Part shown: in pieces, positions 7,192-15,000 of the stretch | How the letters are laid out: each line of letters begins with the position of its first letter | How positions within the stretch are numbered: position 1 is the stretch's first letter | NCBI GenBank assembly: GCA_033763795.1 | Contig: JANRJV010000002.1 | Span: 1-28,082, forward strand | Origin: JAEUIV01 sp033763795 | GTDB lineage: Bacteria; Planctomycetota; Phycisphaerae; Phycisphaerales; UBA1924 | DNA length: 28,082 nucleotides | Direction of reading: 5' to 3' | Notes under the pieces: generated by a model | Told to the model about the DNA's origin: nothing | Databases searched by the model: none | Seen by the model: only the letters and a program-made list of their open reading frames with translations | Program-made: the position numbers and the translations under genes

Positions 7192-9450
7192 TCAGGGTTG
7201 CAGAGCGCCGATCGAGTCGGTCACCGCCCGCATCGTCGCGTCGCGCGGCACGATCGGGTAGTTGAACCGGCCGCGAAGGTTGGACGCCGCCGGCCGGAAG
7301 TTGTCCGAGGCGGCGTTCACGAACAGGCTCTCGAACTGACCTCCGGTGGTCGCGAACGTACCAACGACCCGCGCTCCGTACGTCGTCGTGTCGATGAAGT
7401 GGTTGTTCGACGCCCAGCTCGTGTCGGCCGCGTTCGGGAGCATGCCCGAGTGACTCATCGAGAAACGGTTGATGATGTTGTGGCGCAGGCTGAAGTTGCG
7501 GATGTTCGTCGGGACCGGCGTCGTCGCGCCGTTGACGAGCGGGCTGTCGCGCAGGATGACCGGAGCGCCGAGAATTGTGCTGTGCCAAAGCAGGAGGTGA
7601 TTCGTTGAAGGGATCCACTGGGCCGTGTAGTTCCCCTCGGCCTCGATCAGGATGTTGACGAGCGCGATGTCCGACCAGTCCGGGCCTCGGACGTGCCCGG
7701 TGTACCCGACGTGCCAGGGCTGAGCAGCGCAGTTCGTCGCGACCAGGTTGTAGACGATGATGTTGGAGAGCGGCGTCGCGGAGGCGTGCAGCTGAAACAC
7801 GTCGCTGTGGAACCCCGAGCCGGCGGGAATGCGCAGGTCCGACACCTCGACATTCACGATCATCTGGCAGTTCGTGAATGTGTCGTCGCCCGTGCCGCTC
7901 ACTTTGCTGTTGCGCACGAGCTGTGCGCCCACGAAGCCGTAGCGCCCGCCCTGCACTTCGCAGCTCGTGACCCAGATGCCGCCCGCGTACCCCGACGTCG
8001 GAGTCCACTTGATGTCGGTCGTCCGCGACGGATTCGTCATGAGGCAGCCGTCGAGCCACAGGCTCGGAAGAGTACCGGTTGCCGCTGAGTTAGCGGGGCT
8101 GGCCAGCAAAGTGATGCCCGCGATCCGCTGACGCAGCGTCTTCAGCCCGCCGCCGCTCGCGCTCACGATCCGCACCTGATCGCGGCTCACGCCCGGCGCC
8201 GCTCTCACTTCAAGCCAGCGGTCCACCGTCGTCAGATTCCCGATGTAGCGACCGTCCGCGTTGTAGCCGGCCTTCCCCCAGTCGTAGTCGCCCGGCAGCA
8301 GCAGCACCTGGCCACCGTCAGCGCGGCCCTGACCCGACATGTCCTGGATCGCCTTCGCCGCCCGGAAAATCGAGCGGAACGGCGCTTCACGCGTGCCCGT
8401 TCCAGCAACGTCGTCGCCTTGAGGCGACACATATGCCTGCATCGTCGGCAGTCCGCCGTTCGTGTTCGCGAACAGCCGCAGAGGCGTCACCGCCCGCGGC
8501 ACGCCCGCGTCCTTCGGATACGCCACCGCCCGAACCTCGACCGGCCCGTCTTCGAAGTCCGACGCACGGACAATCGCCGTGTACTCCCACACGTTCGTCC
8601 GCGGGTTCAGCTTCATCTCGCGCACGCTGGCCCACGGCCCGCCGTTCACGCTGAACTCCACCCGGTCGATCCCGTTCATGTGGAACGCCACCACGCCCAC
8701 GTGGAAGTTGCCCGTGAACGTCTGATACGGCACCACGTCCCACCGCGCGATCGCCTTGGCATCAAACCCCGCCATGTCCGGCGTCCCGATCGCCACCGGC
8801 TCGGCCGCGCCGCCAGAGAACCCCGACCCCGGCCTCAGAACAGGGAACCCCTCCGACAGACTGCGCACATCAATCCACGACGACCACTTGCTGTTCAGCG
8901 TGGCCCCGATCGACCGCACCCGATACCGTGCCTCGGGAAGATCCTGCGGGTCCACATACTCCGTCGTGTTCGCCGCCACGCGGATGATCCCGTCGCCGAA
9001 CGCCGGCGTGCGCTCGATCTCGAACGCCACCTCGTCGCTCGACGGATCCGTCCACTTCACCACCGCTCCGCCATCCAGGCTCGCGGCGGTGGTCACGCCC
9101 GTCGGCGCCAGCGGCGGACGGTCGCCCTGCGTTGTTCCGATCCGACCCCCGAGCGGCGCCCCGTCGCCCCCGCCGCCGCCCCCCGCGCCCTGGCGGGCCG
9201 CCGCCGCGGGCTCCGAACCGTCCGCGGCCCCCGGAACCAGCCCCGCCGCCGGAAGACTCATGATCGACCCGTCCGATAGCACAATCCGCCTCGCGCCCGA
9301 TTGCGTCGTCGTTTCCGTACCTGCGGCCTTGCCGCGCGCCGGCTCAGACTGTCCAAGCACCACCCCGGGACTCGTCAGCACAGCGCTACCCCCCGCCAGG
9401 GCCAGCAGCGCCACACGCCACGCAAGACGATTGGTCAGTTCAGTCGCCAT
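7192..9450 (-). CDS. Secreted beta-helix protein with fibronectin III-like domain
   Basis: 752 residues from the ATG at 9450, which has an AGGGAGGG Shine-Dalgarno about seven bases upstream; the open frame up to 9525 is not needed. A signal peptide occupies residues 1 to about 34 (hydrophobic run to VVLGQ). A Gly-rich low-complexity linker lies at about 88-102. A fibronectin III-like domain follows at about 112-197 (PLAPTGVTTAAS to SWIDVRS). An Ig/sandwich-like segment lies at about 240-330. From about 338, YVSPQGDD...GT..APFRSI is the usual opening of right-handed parallel beta-helix proteins, and the remainder looks like helix rungs. Such folds include polysaccharide lyases, epimerases and structural binders. 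Its place in the operon suggests that it modifies or holds the exported glycan, but no catalytic residues can be assigned. Confidence 0.85.
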   Translation of the reverse strand: MATELTNRLAWRVALLALAGGSAVLTSPGVVLGQSEPARGKAAGTETTTQSGARRIVLSDGSIMSLPAAGLVPGAADGSEPAAAARQGAGGGGGGDGAPLGGRIGTTQGDRPPLAPTGVTTAASLDGGAVVKWTDPSSDEVAFEIERTPAFGDGIIRVAANTTEYVDPQDLPEARYRVRSIGATLNSKWSSWIDVRSLSEGFPVLRPGSGFSGGAAEPVAIGTPDMAGFDAKAIARWDVVPYQTFTGNFHVGVVAFHMNGIDRVEFSVNGGPWASVREMKLNPRTNVWEYTAIVRASDFEDGPVEVRAVAYPKDAGVPRAVTPLRLFANTNGGLPTMQAYVSPQGDDVAGTGTREAPFRSIFRAAKAIQDMSGQGRADGGQVLLLPGDYDWGKAGYNADGRYIGNLTTVDRWLEVRAAPGVSRDQVRIVSASGGGLKTLRQRIAGITLLASPANSAATGTLPSLWLDGCLMTNPSRTTDIKWTPTSGYAGGIWVTSCEVQGGRYGFVGAQLVRNSKVSGTGDDTFTNCQMIVNVEVSDLRIPAGSGFHSDVFQLHASATPLSNIIVYNLVATNCAAQPWHVGYTGHVRGPDWSDIALVNILIEAEGNYTAQWIPSTNHLLLWHSTILGAPVILRDSPLVNGATTPVPTNIRNFSLRHNIINRFSMSHSGMLPNAADTSWASNNHFIDTTTYGARVVGTFATTGGQFESLFVNAASDNFRPAASNLRGRFNYPIVPRDATMRAVTDSIGALQP

Positions 9451-9682
9451 TCGCACCCTCCCTGAGGACAACCGGTCCACCAGGGGAAGCGTCCAATTGA
9501 TTCCACCGTCCAAGCAATAAGACAACTGCCCGTTTACGGATCTCCCGCCCTTTCAGACCCGTCATCTTTACGGCTGACCCCGCCCCAGGCCCCAAACAGG
9601 GCCCGCGCGGACTCCGTCCCCGTCGCGCGCACCCCACGGATACGCGCATTTCCCTACGAACTCAGCATGTCGTCGGCCAGAT
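9451..9682 (-). other. 232-bp leader between NusG-like gene and polysaccharide genes
   Basis: This stretch has no credible gene. Read on the minus strand it contains a short GGGCC-type inverted repeat, a purine-rich run and the AGGGAGGG Shine-Dalgarno of the beta-helix gene at its end. I found no convincing sigma-70 promoter; a TTGTCT followed after 17 bases by AATCAA is a poor candidate. It may be a leader in which elongation is regulated, given the antitermination-type factor encoded just upstream. Confidence 0.35.
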
Positions 9683-9693
9683 TCAGGCCGACG
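9671..9693 (-). other. Hairpin overlapping the stop codon of the NusG-like gene
   Basis: A perfect 8-bp inverted repeat, CGTCGGCC / GGCCGACG, separated by 7 bases. The TGA stop of the NusG-like gene (9683-9685) sits in the loop. No uridine tract follows on the minus strand, so it is not a canonical intrinsic terminator. It could be a pause site, an attenuator, an mRNA-stabilising stem or a target for the NusG paralogue. It is the first element of the 232-bp gap before the beta-helix gene. Confidence 0.5.
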
Positions 9694-10345
9694 AATCGAT
9701 CGGTTCGAGCAAGCTCGCATCGATCTCGAGATCAGTCGATCGCCCGAGCAGCGACACGTTCAGGACCAGCCGGTCCTCGCCGCGCCGCTCGTCGATCACC
9801 CCTTCAAGCCCTTGGAAAGGACCGCTCCGCACCACCACCCGCCGGCCGACCGCCAGGTACGGATACACGTCCAGCGGCGCATCCCCCGACAGCGCAACGT
9901 CCAGCTGCCGCAGCTCGTATTCAAGCTGCGCCTGGTCCGCCACAGGCAGAATCTGCGCCACACGCTTGGTCCGCGCCGCCACCAGCGCATCGTCGCGCGA
10001 CCCGTGCACGAACACGTACGACGGGAACAGCGGCAGCTCAACCCGCCGCTTGCGATGCCCATAAAACCGCACACGCCCAACCGTCGGAACAAAGCACGAC
10101 ACCCCGGCCGCCACTAGCGCATCCCCCAGCGCCTTCTCCTGCCGCGGCAGCGTGTGCGCCACCAGCCAGGACCCGTCCATCTTGCGGACCTCCGGCGGCG
10201 GCAGGCGGTCAAAGCGCTCCCACGTCGTCCCGGACAACGCGACAGCGACCGCTCCGTCGACCGGATAACCCGCAAACTCTCTGTGGCTTGTCTCTGTCAT
10301 GTGCGCCACGACCGCCCGCGTCCTGCCCCGGGCAGGAACCAACAT
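9683..10345 (-). CDS. Specialised NusG paralogue (RfaH/UpxY/LoaP-like)
   Basis: A 220-residue transcription elongation factor. An NGN domain spans about 58-155, with GSWLVAHTLPRQEKAL and the family signature LFPSYVFV (106-113). A KOW domain follows at about 165-215 (GPFQGLEGVI, 175-184). Housekeeping NusG usually sits next to secE and ribosomal genes. This copy instead heads a long polysaccharide operon, as RfaH, UpxY and LoaP paralogues act on or sit in such operons, so an operon-specific antiterminator role is inferred. The start at 10345 has a GGGAGG Shine-Dalgarno ten bases upstream. An inner ATG at 10300 would remove only a non-conserved 15-residue extension. A 7-bp inverted repeat (10321-10337) lies in the start region. 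Confidence 0.88.
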   Translation of the reverse strand: MLVPARGRTRAVVAHMTETSHREFAGYPVDGAVAVALSGTTWERFDRLPPPEVRKMDGSWLVAHTLPRQEKALGDALVAAGVSCFVPTVGRVRFYGHRKRRVELPLFPSYVFVHGSRDDALVAARTKRVAQILPVADQAQLEYELRQLDVALSGDAPLDVYPYLAVGRRVVVRSGPFQGLEGVIDERRGEDRLVLNVSLLGRSTDLEIDASLLEPIDSSA

Positions 10346-10433
10346 CGGACGAACGCCTCCCGGGCTTGCCAGTCTACGGCGAAAGCGGCCTCTTCGTTCG
10401 CCCGTCAGTGGTCAATTTCAGCCGTGCCCACGC

Positions 10434-10471
10434 AAAAAACAAAGCGGGCGGACGCTGAAACGCCCGCCCGC
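10434..10471 (-). terminator. Intrinsic terminator of the PEP-CTERM-like gene
   Basis: On the minus strand an 8-bp perfect stem (GCGGGCGG / CCGCCCGC, 10464-10471 with 10444-10451) is followed by TTTGTTTTTT. It lies 36 bp after the stop of the gene at 10507-11343 and separates that gene from the NusG-like gene, which must therefore have its own promoter in about 90 bp or depend on read-through. Confidence 0.85.
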
Positions 10472-10506
10472 AGAGTTCATTCACGTATAGAGCCGGCTCG
10501 CGAAAC

Positions 10507-11343
10507 TCAGCGACCCATCCGGCGACGGGTCAGACCCGCGACCGCCAGCAGACCGGCGCCCGCCATCGCCATCGGCGTGGGCATGGGGACGATGTTGAAG
10601 TTGCTCTGCTTGAGGCCCACCACGAACCTCACCTGCTCGTCGCCGCCGGCGAGCGTGTCGCGATAACCGACCAGCGAACCGGTCAGCGTCCAGTCGAACG
10701 CGCCGAGGTTCATGTCGGACACGAGGTACTGAACCTCGTTCGCGTCCGCGGGGCCGCCCGAAGGGGTCACCACGGAACCGCTGTAGAAGGACCCGTCAGC
10801 GACCGTCAGGCCGCTCGTAAACACGAGGTTCGAGAAGGCCATCGACGATCCGGGGGGCTGCGTCCGGTTCGCCTGCGCATCGAGACGCAGTGTGTTGAAG
10901 CTCTGACGGGCCGCGTTCGGATTCGACGGGCCGGGAGCGTTCTCCCCGCCGATCGCGACGGCGGTGGTGCCGGCGGGCGGGCTCACGAACGAACCCCACG
11001 ACAGGACGCTCGTCGCGTCGTCGGCGTTGGTCACCGTGTTCTTGGTGTTCACCATCGTGAAGATGAGACCCTGGCCGGCGATGTGCTGCAGGGTGAAGTT
11101 GAAAGTGACGTTGTTGAGCGCCGTGTTGTTGCCGAGGTTCGCCTGGATGAACTGGCCGGCGTTCGTGCCCTGGCCGCGATCGACGGTCATGTCGAAGTTC
11201 GTGTGCGACAGCCGGAACTTCGCCTGACCGACGCTGCCGGTCTCGGTGTAGTTGGACACCTTGCTCGAGTTGATCCACACGTTGCCCGCCAGGCTGTGCG
11301 ACGCGCACACCAACACCGCCGCCGAGACAATCAAGTTCTTCAT
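10507..11343 (-). CDS. Secreted protein with variant PEP-CTERM anchor
   Basis: 278 residues from the ATG at 11343, preceded by a purine-rich AGAGAAGAGAGAA. An N-terminal signal peptide (MKNLIVSAAVLVCASHSLAG) is followed by an Asn/Thr-rich, beta-strand-rich extracellular region with no domain I recognise. The C-terminus is a tripartite sorting tail: PMPTP motif, a hydrophobic Ala/Gly helix and a terminal RRRMGR cluster. In the PEP-CTERM/exosortase system such tails are cleaved and the protein is placed on the cell surface, often with extracellular polysaccharide. Here the usual Glu of PEP is absent. No exosortase is in this window. The gene lies just upstream of, and co-oriented with, the polysaccharide operon but is closed by its own terminator. 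Confidence 0.8.
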   Translation of the reverse strand: MKNLIVSAAVLVCASHSLAGNVWINSSKVSNYTETGSVGQAKFRLSHTNFDMTVDRGQGTNAGQFIQANLGNNTALNNVTFNFTLQHIAGQGLIFTMVNTKNTVTNADDATSVLSWGSFVSPPAGTTAVAIGGENAPGPSNPNAARQSFNTLRLDAQANRTQPPGSSMAFSNLVFTSGLTVADGSFYSGSVVTPSGGPADANEVQYLVSDMNLGAFDWTLTGSLVGYRDTLAGGDEQVRFVVGLKQSNFNIVPMPTPMAMAGAGLLAVAGLTRRRMGR

Positions 11344-11783
11344 GAGTGTTCTCTCTTCTCTCGTGCCCGGCGTCCTGCGGAGGGAACCACACCCCTCGGA
11401 TCCGCAAACGCCCGCCACATCATGCCCCAAACCAGCCATGTTTGCAAGATGTTCGCACACCTAGCGGCGCTAAGATTGCTGATTCCAGCAAAGTGCTGGT
11501 TCCCAGTGATCAGTATACTATCAAATTACGAACAGATGGGGAATGGTGGGTCAAGTTCGGTCATCCCACTGCACGATGCACCTCGCGCGCTTGCCCAGCT
11601 CTCCACTCGACCCCCCATCTTGACCTCACACTCCCGTCCCGCTCAGCCGATGAAAGCGGTGGGGGAGTCAGCCCGCTTGAACAGTAGGATTCGCCCGTCG
11701 TACCGGTTTCGTGCCGGGAGCATTCCCGGACGCTGATCCGGAGGGCGGGTCGGGGGTTCTGCGCGCTGAACGGAGGCCACGTG
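11344..11783. promoter_or_regulatory. 440-bp divergent intergenic region
   Basis: It separates the minus-strand PEP-CTERM-like gene from the plus-strand rhamnose operon and must hold promoters for both. No gene is supported in it. It is visibly more AT-rich than its surroundings around 11455-11540. Visible elements are CCAGCA-AAG-TGCTGG (11485-11499), a TAGCG-G-CGCTA palindrome (11462-11472), AGTATACT (11512-11519, a self-complementary TATACT in both directions), a weak TTGAAC/TACCGG pair with an 18-base spacer (11677-11706) and a CCGGGA-GCAT-TCCCGG hairpin (11714-11729) in the rmlA leader. None of these is proven to function. Confidence 0.45.
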
Positions 11784-12572
11784 ATGAAGGGCGTCATTCT
11801 TGCCGGCGGGTTGGGGAGCAGACTGCGTCCTCTGACTCTCGTGACCAACAAGCACCTGCTCCCGGTCTACGACCGGCCCATGATCCACTACCCCATCGAA
11901 TGCCTGCTCAACGCCGGCATCCGCGACGTCCTCATCGTCACGGGCGGCGATCACGCCGGAGACTTCCTCCGACTCCTCCGCAACGGAAAGCACCTCGGAC
12001 TCCGCCACCTCGAGTTCGCCTACCAGGAAGGCGAGGGCGGCATAGCCGACGCGCTCCGCCTCGCCGAGGACTTCGCAGACGGCGAGAAGATCTGCGTCAT
12101 CCTGGGTGACAACATCATCGAGCAGAACATCAGCCACGCCGCCGGCGAGTTCTTCACCCAGCGCTCCGGCGCCAAGCTCCTCCTCAAGCGCGTCTCCGAT
12201 CCGCAGCGCTTCGGCGTCGCCCGCTTCGAGGGCGAGCCCGGCCAGGGCAAAATCGTCGAGATCATCGAGAAGCCCGCCAATCCCCCCAGTGACTACGCCG
12301 TCACGGGCATCTACTTCTACGACGGCGACGTCTTCGACATGTGCAACTCGCTCACCCCCAGCGCCCGCGGCGAGCTCGAGATCACCGACGTCAACAACTT
12401 CTATCTCAAGCGCGGCGACCTCACCTACGACCTCCTCGACGGCTGGTGGACCGACGCCGGAACCATCGAGAGCCTCTACCGCGCCACGAGGCTCGTCGCC
12501 GAGGGTGGCGCCAACAAGCCCGGCCCCCGCGCCGTATCCCCCGCTCCCGCAACCGCCGGAGCCGCCCGTTGA
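11784..12572 (+). CDS. rmlA: Glucose-1-phosphate thymidylyltransferase (RmlA)
   Basis: 262 residues; makes dTDP-glucose from dTTP and glucose-1-phosphate, the first step of dTDP-L-rhamnose synthesis. The N-terminus has the nucleotidyltransferase signature LAGGLGSRLRPLT (6-18) with the catalytic Lys of NKHLLPVYD (22-30). GDN at 108-110 is the metal/nucleotide-binding motif. Near the end, WWTDAGTIESL matches the family's W.DTGT segment. The protein is about 25 to 30 residues shorter than enterobacterial RmlA, losing the C-terminal allosteric helices. The ATG at 11784 has GGAGG seven bases upstream (11772-11776); a GTG three bases earlier is possible. It is the first gene of a four-gene rml operon. 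UDP-type specificity cannot be fully excluded, but the neighbours support dTDP. Confidence 0.9.
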   Translation: MKGVILAGGLGSRLRPLTLVTNKHLLPVYDRPMIHYPIECLLNAGIRDVLIVTGGDHAGDFLRLLRNGKHLGLRHLEFAYQEGEGGIADALRLAEDFADGEKICVILGDNIIEQNISHAAGEFFTQRSGAKLLLKRVSDPQRFGVARFEGEPGQGKIVEIIEKPANPPSDYAVTGIYFYDGDVFDMCNSLTPSARGELEITDVNNFYLKRGDLTYDLLDGWWTDAGTIESLYRATRLVAEGGANKPGPRAVSPAPATAGAAR

Positions 12573-13078
12573 GCCACGTCCGCTCCCTCGCCGCGCCCCG
12601 CCTCTGGCCCGACCGCAACATCGCCGCCGCGCACGAGTGGGCCCGGCAGAACGCTGAGCCCGTCTTCGTCCCCGCCGAGTGCTTCGTCGACGACCGTGGC
12701 TGGTCGATCATGAACCAGCTGCAGGGCGTTATGCGCCCCGAGGGGCAGATCAACTACTCCGTGCAGCACCCGGGCCTCATCAAGGCCTGGCACCGTCACG
12801 ACAAGCAGACCGACTTCTGGATCTGCGTCATGGGTCATCTCAAGGTGGGCGTCCACCGCGAACGCGACGGCGCAAGCTGGGCCATCGTCACCGGCGAACG
12901 CCGGCCCGGGGTCGTCGTCATCCCGCCCCCGCTCTGGCACGGCGCCGCCACCGTGGGCGACCAGCCCGCCGGCCTGCTCTACTACCTGACCCATCAGTAC
13001 GACCCGTCGAGCCCCGATGAGTTCCGCCGCGCGCACGATTCGGTAGAGGGCTTCCCGTGGTCGATGCAGCACCGCTGA
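12569..13078 (+). CDS. rmlC: dTDP-4-dehydrorhamnose 3,5-epimerase family cupin (RmlC-like)
   Basis: 169 residues from a TTG at 12569 that overlaps the rmlA stop (TTGA); GGAG seven bases upstream (12558-12561) supports this start, and no ATG or GTG lies where the domain begins. The cupin core reads GLIKAWHRHDKQTDFW (about 69-84), then WHG (123-125) and YDPSSPDEFRRAHDS (144-158). D157 aligns with the Asp of the RmlC His-Asp dyad, and H75 or H77 with the catalytic His. The usual KLVR segment, with its active-site Lys, is replaced by QTDFW, so the active site is not classical. The operon position between rmlA and rmlD argues for the 3,5-epimerase step; a related ketoisomerase or epimerase is the alternative. 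Confidence 0.8.
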   Translation: MSHVRSLAAPRLWPDRNIAAAHEWARQNAEPVFVPAECFVDDRGWSIMNQLQGVMRPEGQINYSVQHPGLIKAWHRHDKQTDFWICVMGHLKVGVHRERDGASWAIVTGERRPGVVVIPPPLWHGAATVGDQPAGLLYYLTHQYDPSSPDEFRRAHDSVEGFPWSMQHR

Positions 13079-13926
13079 AAGGCCCCGTCACGCTCATCGG
13101 CGCCCGCGGCATGCTCGCCCGCGCGCTCGCACACCTCCTCGCCGCGCGCTCCCTCCACTTCACCCCCGCCGACCTCCCCGAGCACGACATCACCTCCCCG
13201 GACTCCGTCCGGCGCCTGCTCTCATCCCCCGGCGGCGTCATCCTCAACTGCGCCGCGTACACCGACGTCGACGGCGCGGAAGCCGACCCCGCCGCCGCCC
13301 ATCGCGTGAACGCCCACGCCGTCGAGATCCTCGCCGCCCGCGCCCGCGAGATCGACGCCACGCTCGTCCACTTCAGCACCGACTACGTCTTCGACGGCGC
13401 GGGCCGCGCACCCTATCCCACCGATCACCCGCGCGCACCCCTCAACGAATACGGCCGGAGCAAGGCCGCCGGCGAAGAAGCGCTCGAACGCTCAGGCGCC
13501 CGCTTCCTCATCATCCGCACAAGCTGGCTCTACGCACCGTGGGCCAAAAACTTCGTCCGCACCATCGCCAAGGCCGCCGCCGCCAGGCCCGAGCTCCGCG
13601 TCGTCAGCGACCAGCGCGGCCGACCCACCAGCGCCGAAAACCTCGCGCGACAGACCCTCGCCCTCATCGACCGCGGCGCCACGGGCATCTACCACGCCAC
13701 CGACGCCGGCGAGTGCACATGGCACCAGTTCGCCGCCGCCATCGTCAGCGGGCTGAACCTCCCGGCCCGCGTCGAACCCTGCACCACCGCCGAGTTCCCC
13801 AGGCCCGCCCGCCGGCCCGCCTACAGCGTCCTCGATATCTCCGCCACGGACGAGCTCATCGGACCGGCGCCACACTGGAACGACTGCCTCGCCAGCGTCC
13901 TCTCTCGACTGGAGCAACCACTGTGA
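13057..13926 (+). CDS. rmlD: dTDP-4-dehydrorhamnose reductase (RmlD)
   Basis: 289 residues; NAD(P)H-dependent reduction of dTDP-4-keto-L-rhamnose, the last step to dTDP-L-rhamnose. It is a short-chain dehydrogenase-type fold with nucleotide-binding GARGMLA (15-21), NCAAYTDVDGAE (64-75), STDYVFDG (107-114) and the catalytic Y132-x3-K136. The C-terminal half has the family's TSWLY and DQRGRPTS. It starts at a GTG (13057) with GAGGG seven bases upstream and overlaps the RmlC-like gene by 22 bases. Its stop overlaps the rmlB start as GTGA, so translation of the operon is likely coupled. Confidence 0.93.
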   Translation: MVDAAPLKGPVTLIGARGMLARALAHLLAARSLHFTPADLPEHDITSPDSVRRLLSSPGGVILNCAAYTDVDGAEADPAAAHRVNAHAVEILAARAREIDATLVHFSTDYVFDGAGRAPYPTDHPRAPLNEYGRSKAAGEEALERSGARFLIIRTSWLYAPWAKNFVRTIAKAAAARPELRVVSDQRGRPTSAENLARQTLALIDRGATGIYHATDAGECTWHQFAAAIVSGLNLPARVEPCTTAEFPRPARRPAYSVLDISATDELIGPAPHWNDCLASVLSRLEQPL

Positions 13927-14960
13927 CCACGATCCTCCTGACCGGCGGCTGCGGCTTCATCGGCGCCAACTTCGTCCGCTTCGTACTCGCCAGCCGCCCC
14001 GCCGCGCGCATCATCAACCTCGACGTCCTCAGCTACTCGGGCAACCTCGAGAATCTCGCCGGCCTCGAGTACGACCCGCGCTACCGCTTCGTGAAGGGCG
14101 ACATCTGCGACCCCGCCGTCGTCGCCCCGCTTATGGAGCAGGCCGACTGCGTCGTGCACATGGCCGCCGAGAGCCACGTCGACCGCTCCATCCTCGACTC
14201 AAAGCCCTTCGTCCTCTCCAACGTACTGGGCACCCAGAACCTCCTCGACGTCGCCCGCAAGGCCAAAGGCGGAAAAGGCGTGGGACGATTCGTCATCGTC
14301 AGCACGGACGAGGTCTACGGCTCGCTCCCCCTCGATCAGCCCGAACTCAAGTTCACCGAAGACACCCCCCTCCAGCCCAACAGCCCCTACGCCGCCAGCA
14401 AGACCGGCGCTGACCTCCTGGGCCGCGCCTACCACCACACCTTCGGAATGGACGTCCTCATCACCCGCTGCTCCAACAACTTCGGCCGCTACCAGTTCCC
14501 CGAGAAGGTCATCCCCCTCTTCGTCACCAACCTGCTCGAAAACAAGCCCGTCCCGCTCTACGGCGACGGCAGGAACGTCCGCGACTGGATCCACGTCGAC
14601 GACCACTGCGAAGCCGTCCTCACCGTCCTCGAAAAAGGACGCTCGGGCGAGGTCTACAACGTCGGCGGCAACAACGAACGCTCCAACCTCGAGCTCACCC
14701 ACTCCATCCTCGAGCTCATGGGCAAGGGCAAGGACATGATCCGCCCCGTCGCCGACCGGCCGGGACACGACCGCCGATACGCCATCGACTCCTCGAAAAT
14801 CCAGCGAGAACTGGGCTGGAGACCCACGCGCTCCCAGTGGCCCGCCGCCCTGCGGCAGACCGTCGAGTGGTACACCAACAACCGCCCATGGTGGGAACGC
14901 GTCAAGAGCGGCGCCTACCGCGACTACTACGCCACGCAGTACGGCTCACGCGGCGGCTGA
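13923..14960 (+). CDS. rmlB: dTDP-glucose 4,6-dehydratase (RmlB)
   Basis: 345 residues; converts dTDP-glucose to dTDP-4-keto-6-deoxyglucose with bound NAD+. GGCGFIG (8-14) is the Rossmann motif, T128-D129-E130 the catalytic triplet in STDEVYGS, and Y156-x3-K160 the SDR pair in YAASK. DRPGHDRRYAID near the C-terminus is a family signature. It starts at a GTG (13923) with GGAG eight bases upstream (13911-13914), sharing bases with the rmlD stop. The frame is open further upstream to 13539, but that part only overlaps rmlD. The gene order A-C-D-B differs from the enterobacterial B-D-A-C. Confidence 0.95.
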   Translation: MTTILLTGGCGFIGANFVRFVLASRPAARIINLDVLSYSGNLENLAGLEYDPRYRFVKGDICDPAVVAPLMEQADCVVHMAAESHVDRSILDSKPFVLSNVLGTQNLLDVARKAKGGKGVGRFVIVSTDEVYGSLPLDQPELKFTEDTPLQPNSPYAASKTGADLLGRAYHHTFGMDVLITRCSNNFGRYQFPEKVIPLFVTNLLENKPVPLYGDGRNVRDWIHVDDHCEAVLTVLEKGRSGEVYNVGGNNERSNLELTHSILELMGKGKDMIRPVADRPGHDRRYAIDSSKIQRELGWRPTRSQWPAALRQTVEWYTNNRPWWERVKSGAYRDYYATQYGSRGG

Positions 14961-14982
14961 TCACGCCGCTCCTGCCGGCCCC

Positions 14983-15000
14983 GCGCGGTACGCTCCGCGC
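14983..15000 (+). promoter_or_regulatory. Inverted repeat abutting the phytase start codon
   Basis: GCGCGG-TACGCT-CCGCGC, a perfect 6-bp stem with a 6-base loop ending directly before the ATG at 15001, in place of a recognisable ribosome binding site. It could be an operator or a stem limiting translation, or chance in GC-rich DNA. Confidence 0.3.

Noticed and set aside
10321..10337. TCCTGCC-CCG-GGCAGGA inverted repeat as a terminator
   Set aside because: It lies inside the start of the NusG-like gene and has no U tract; at most a weak regulatory stem.
10346..10433. JUMPstart/ops element before the NusG-like gene
   Set aside because: No GGCGGTAGC-type ops core is visible in this stretch or in the 9451-9682 leader.
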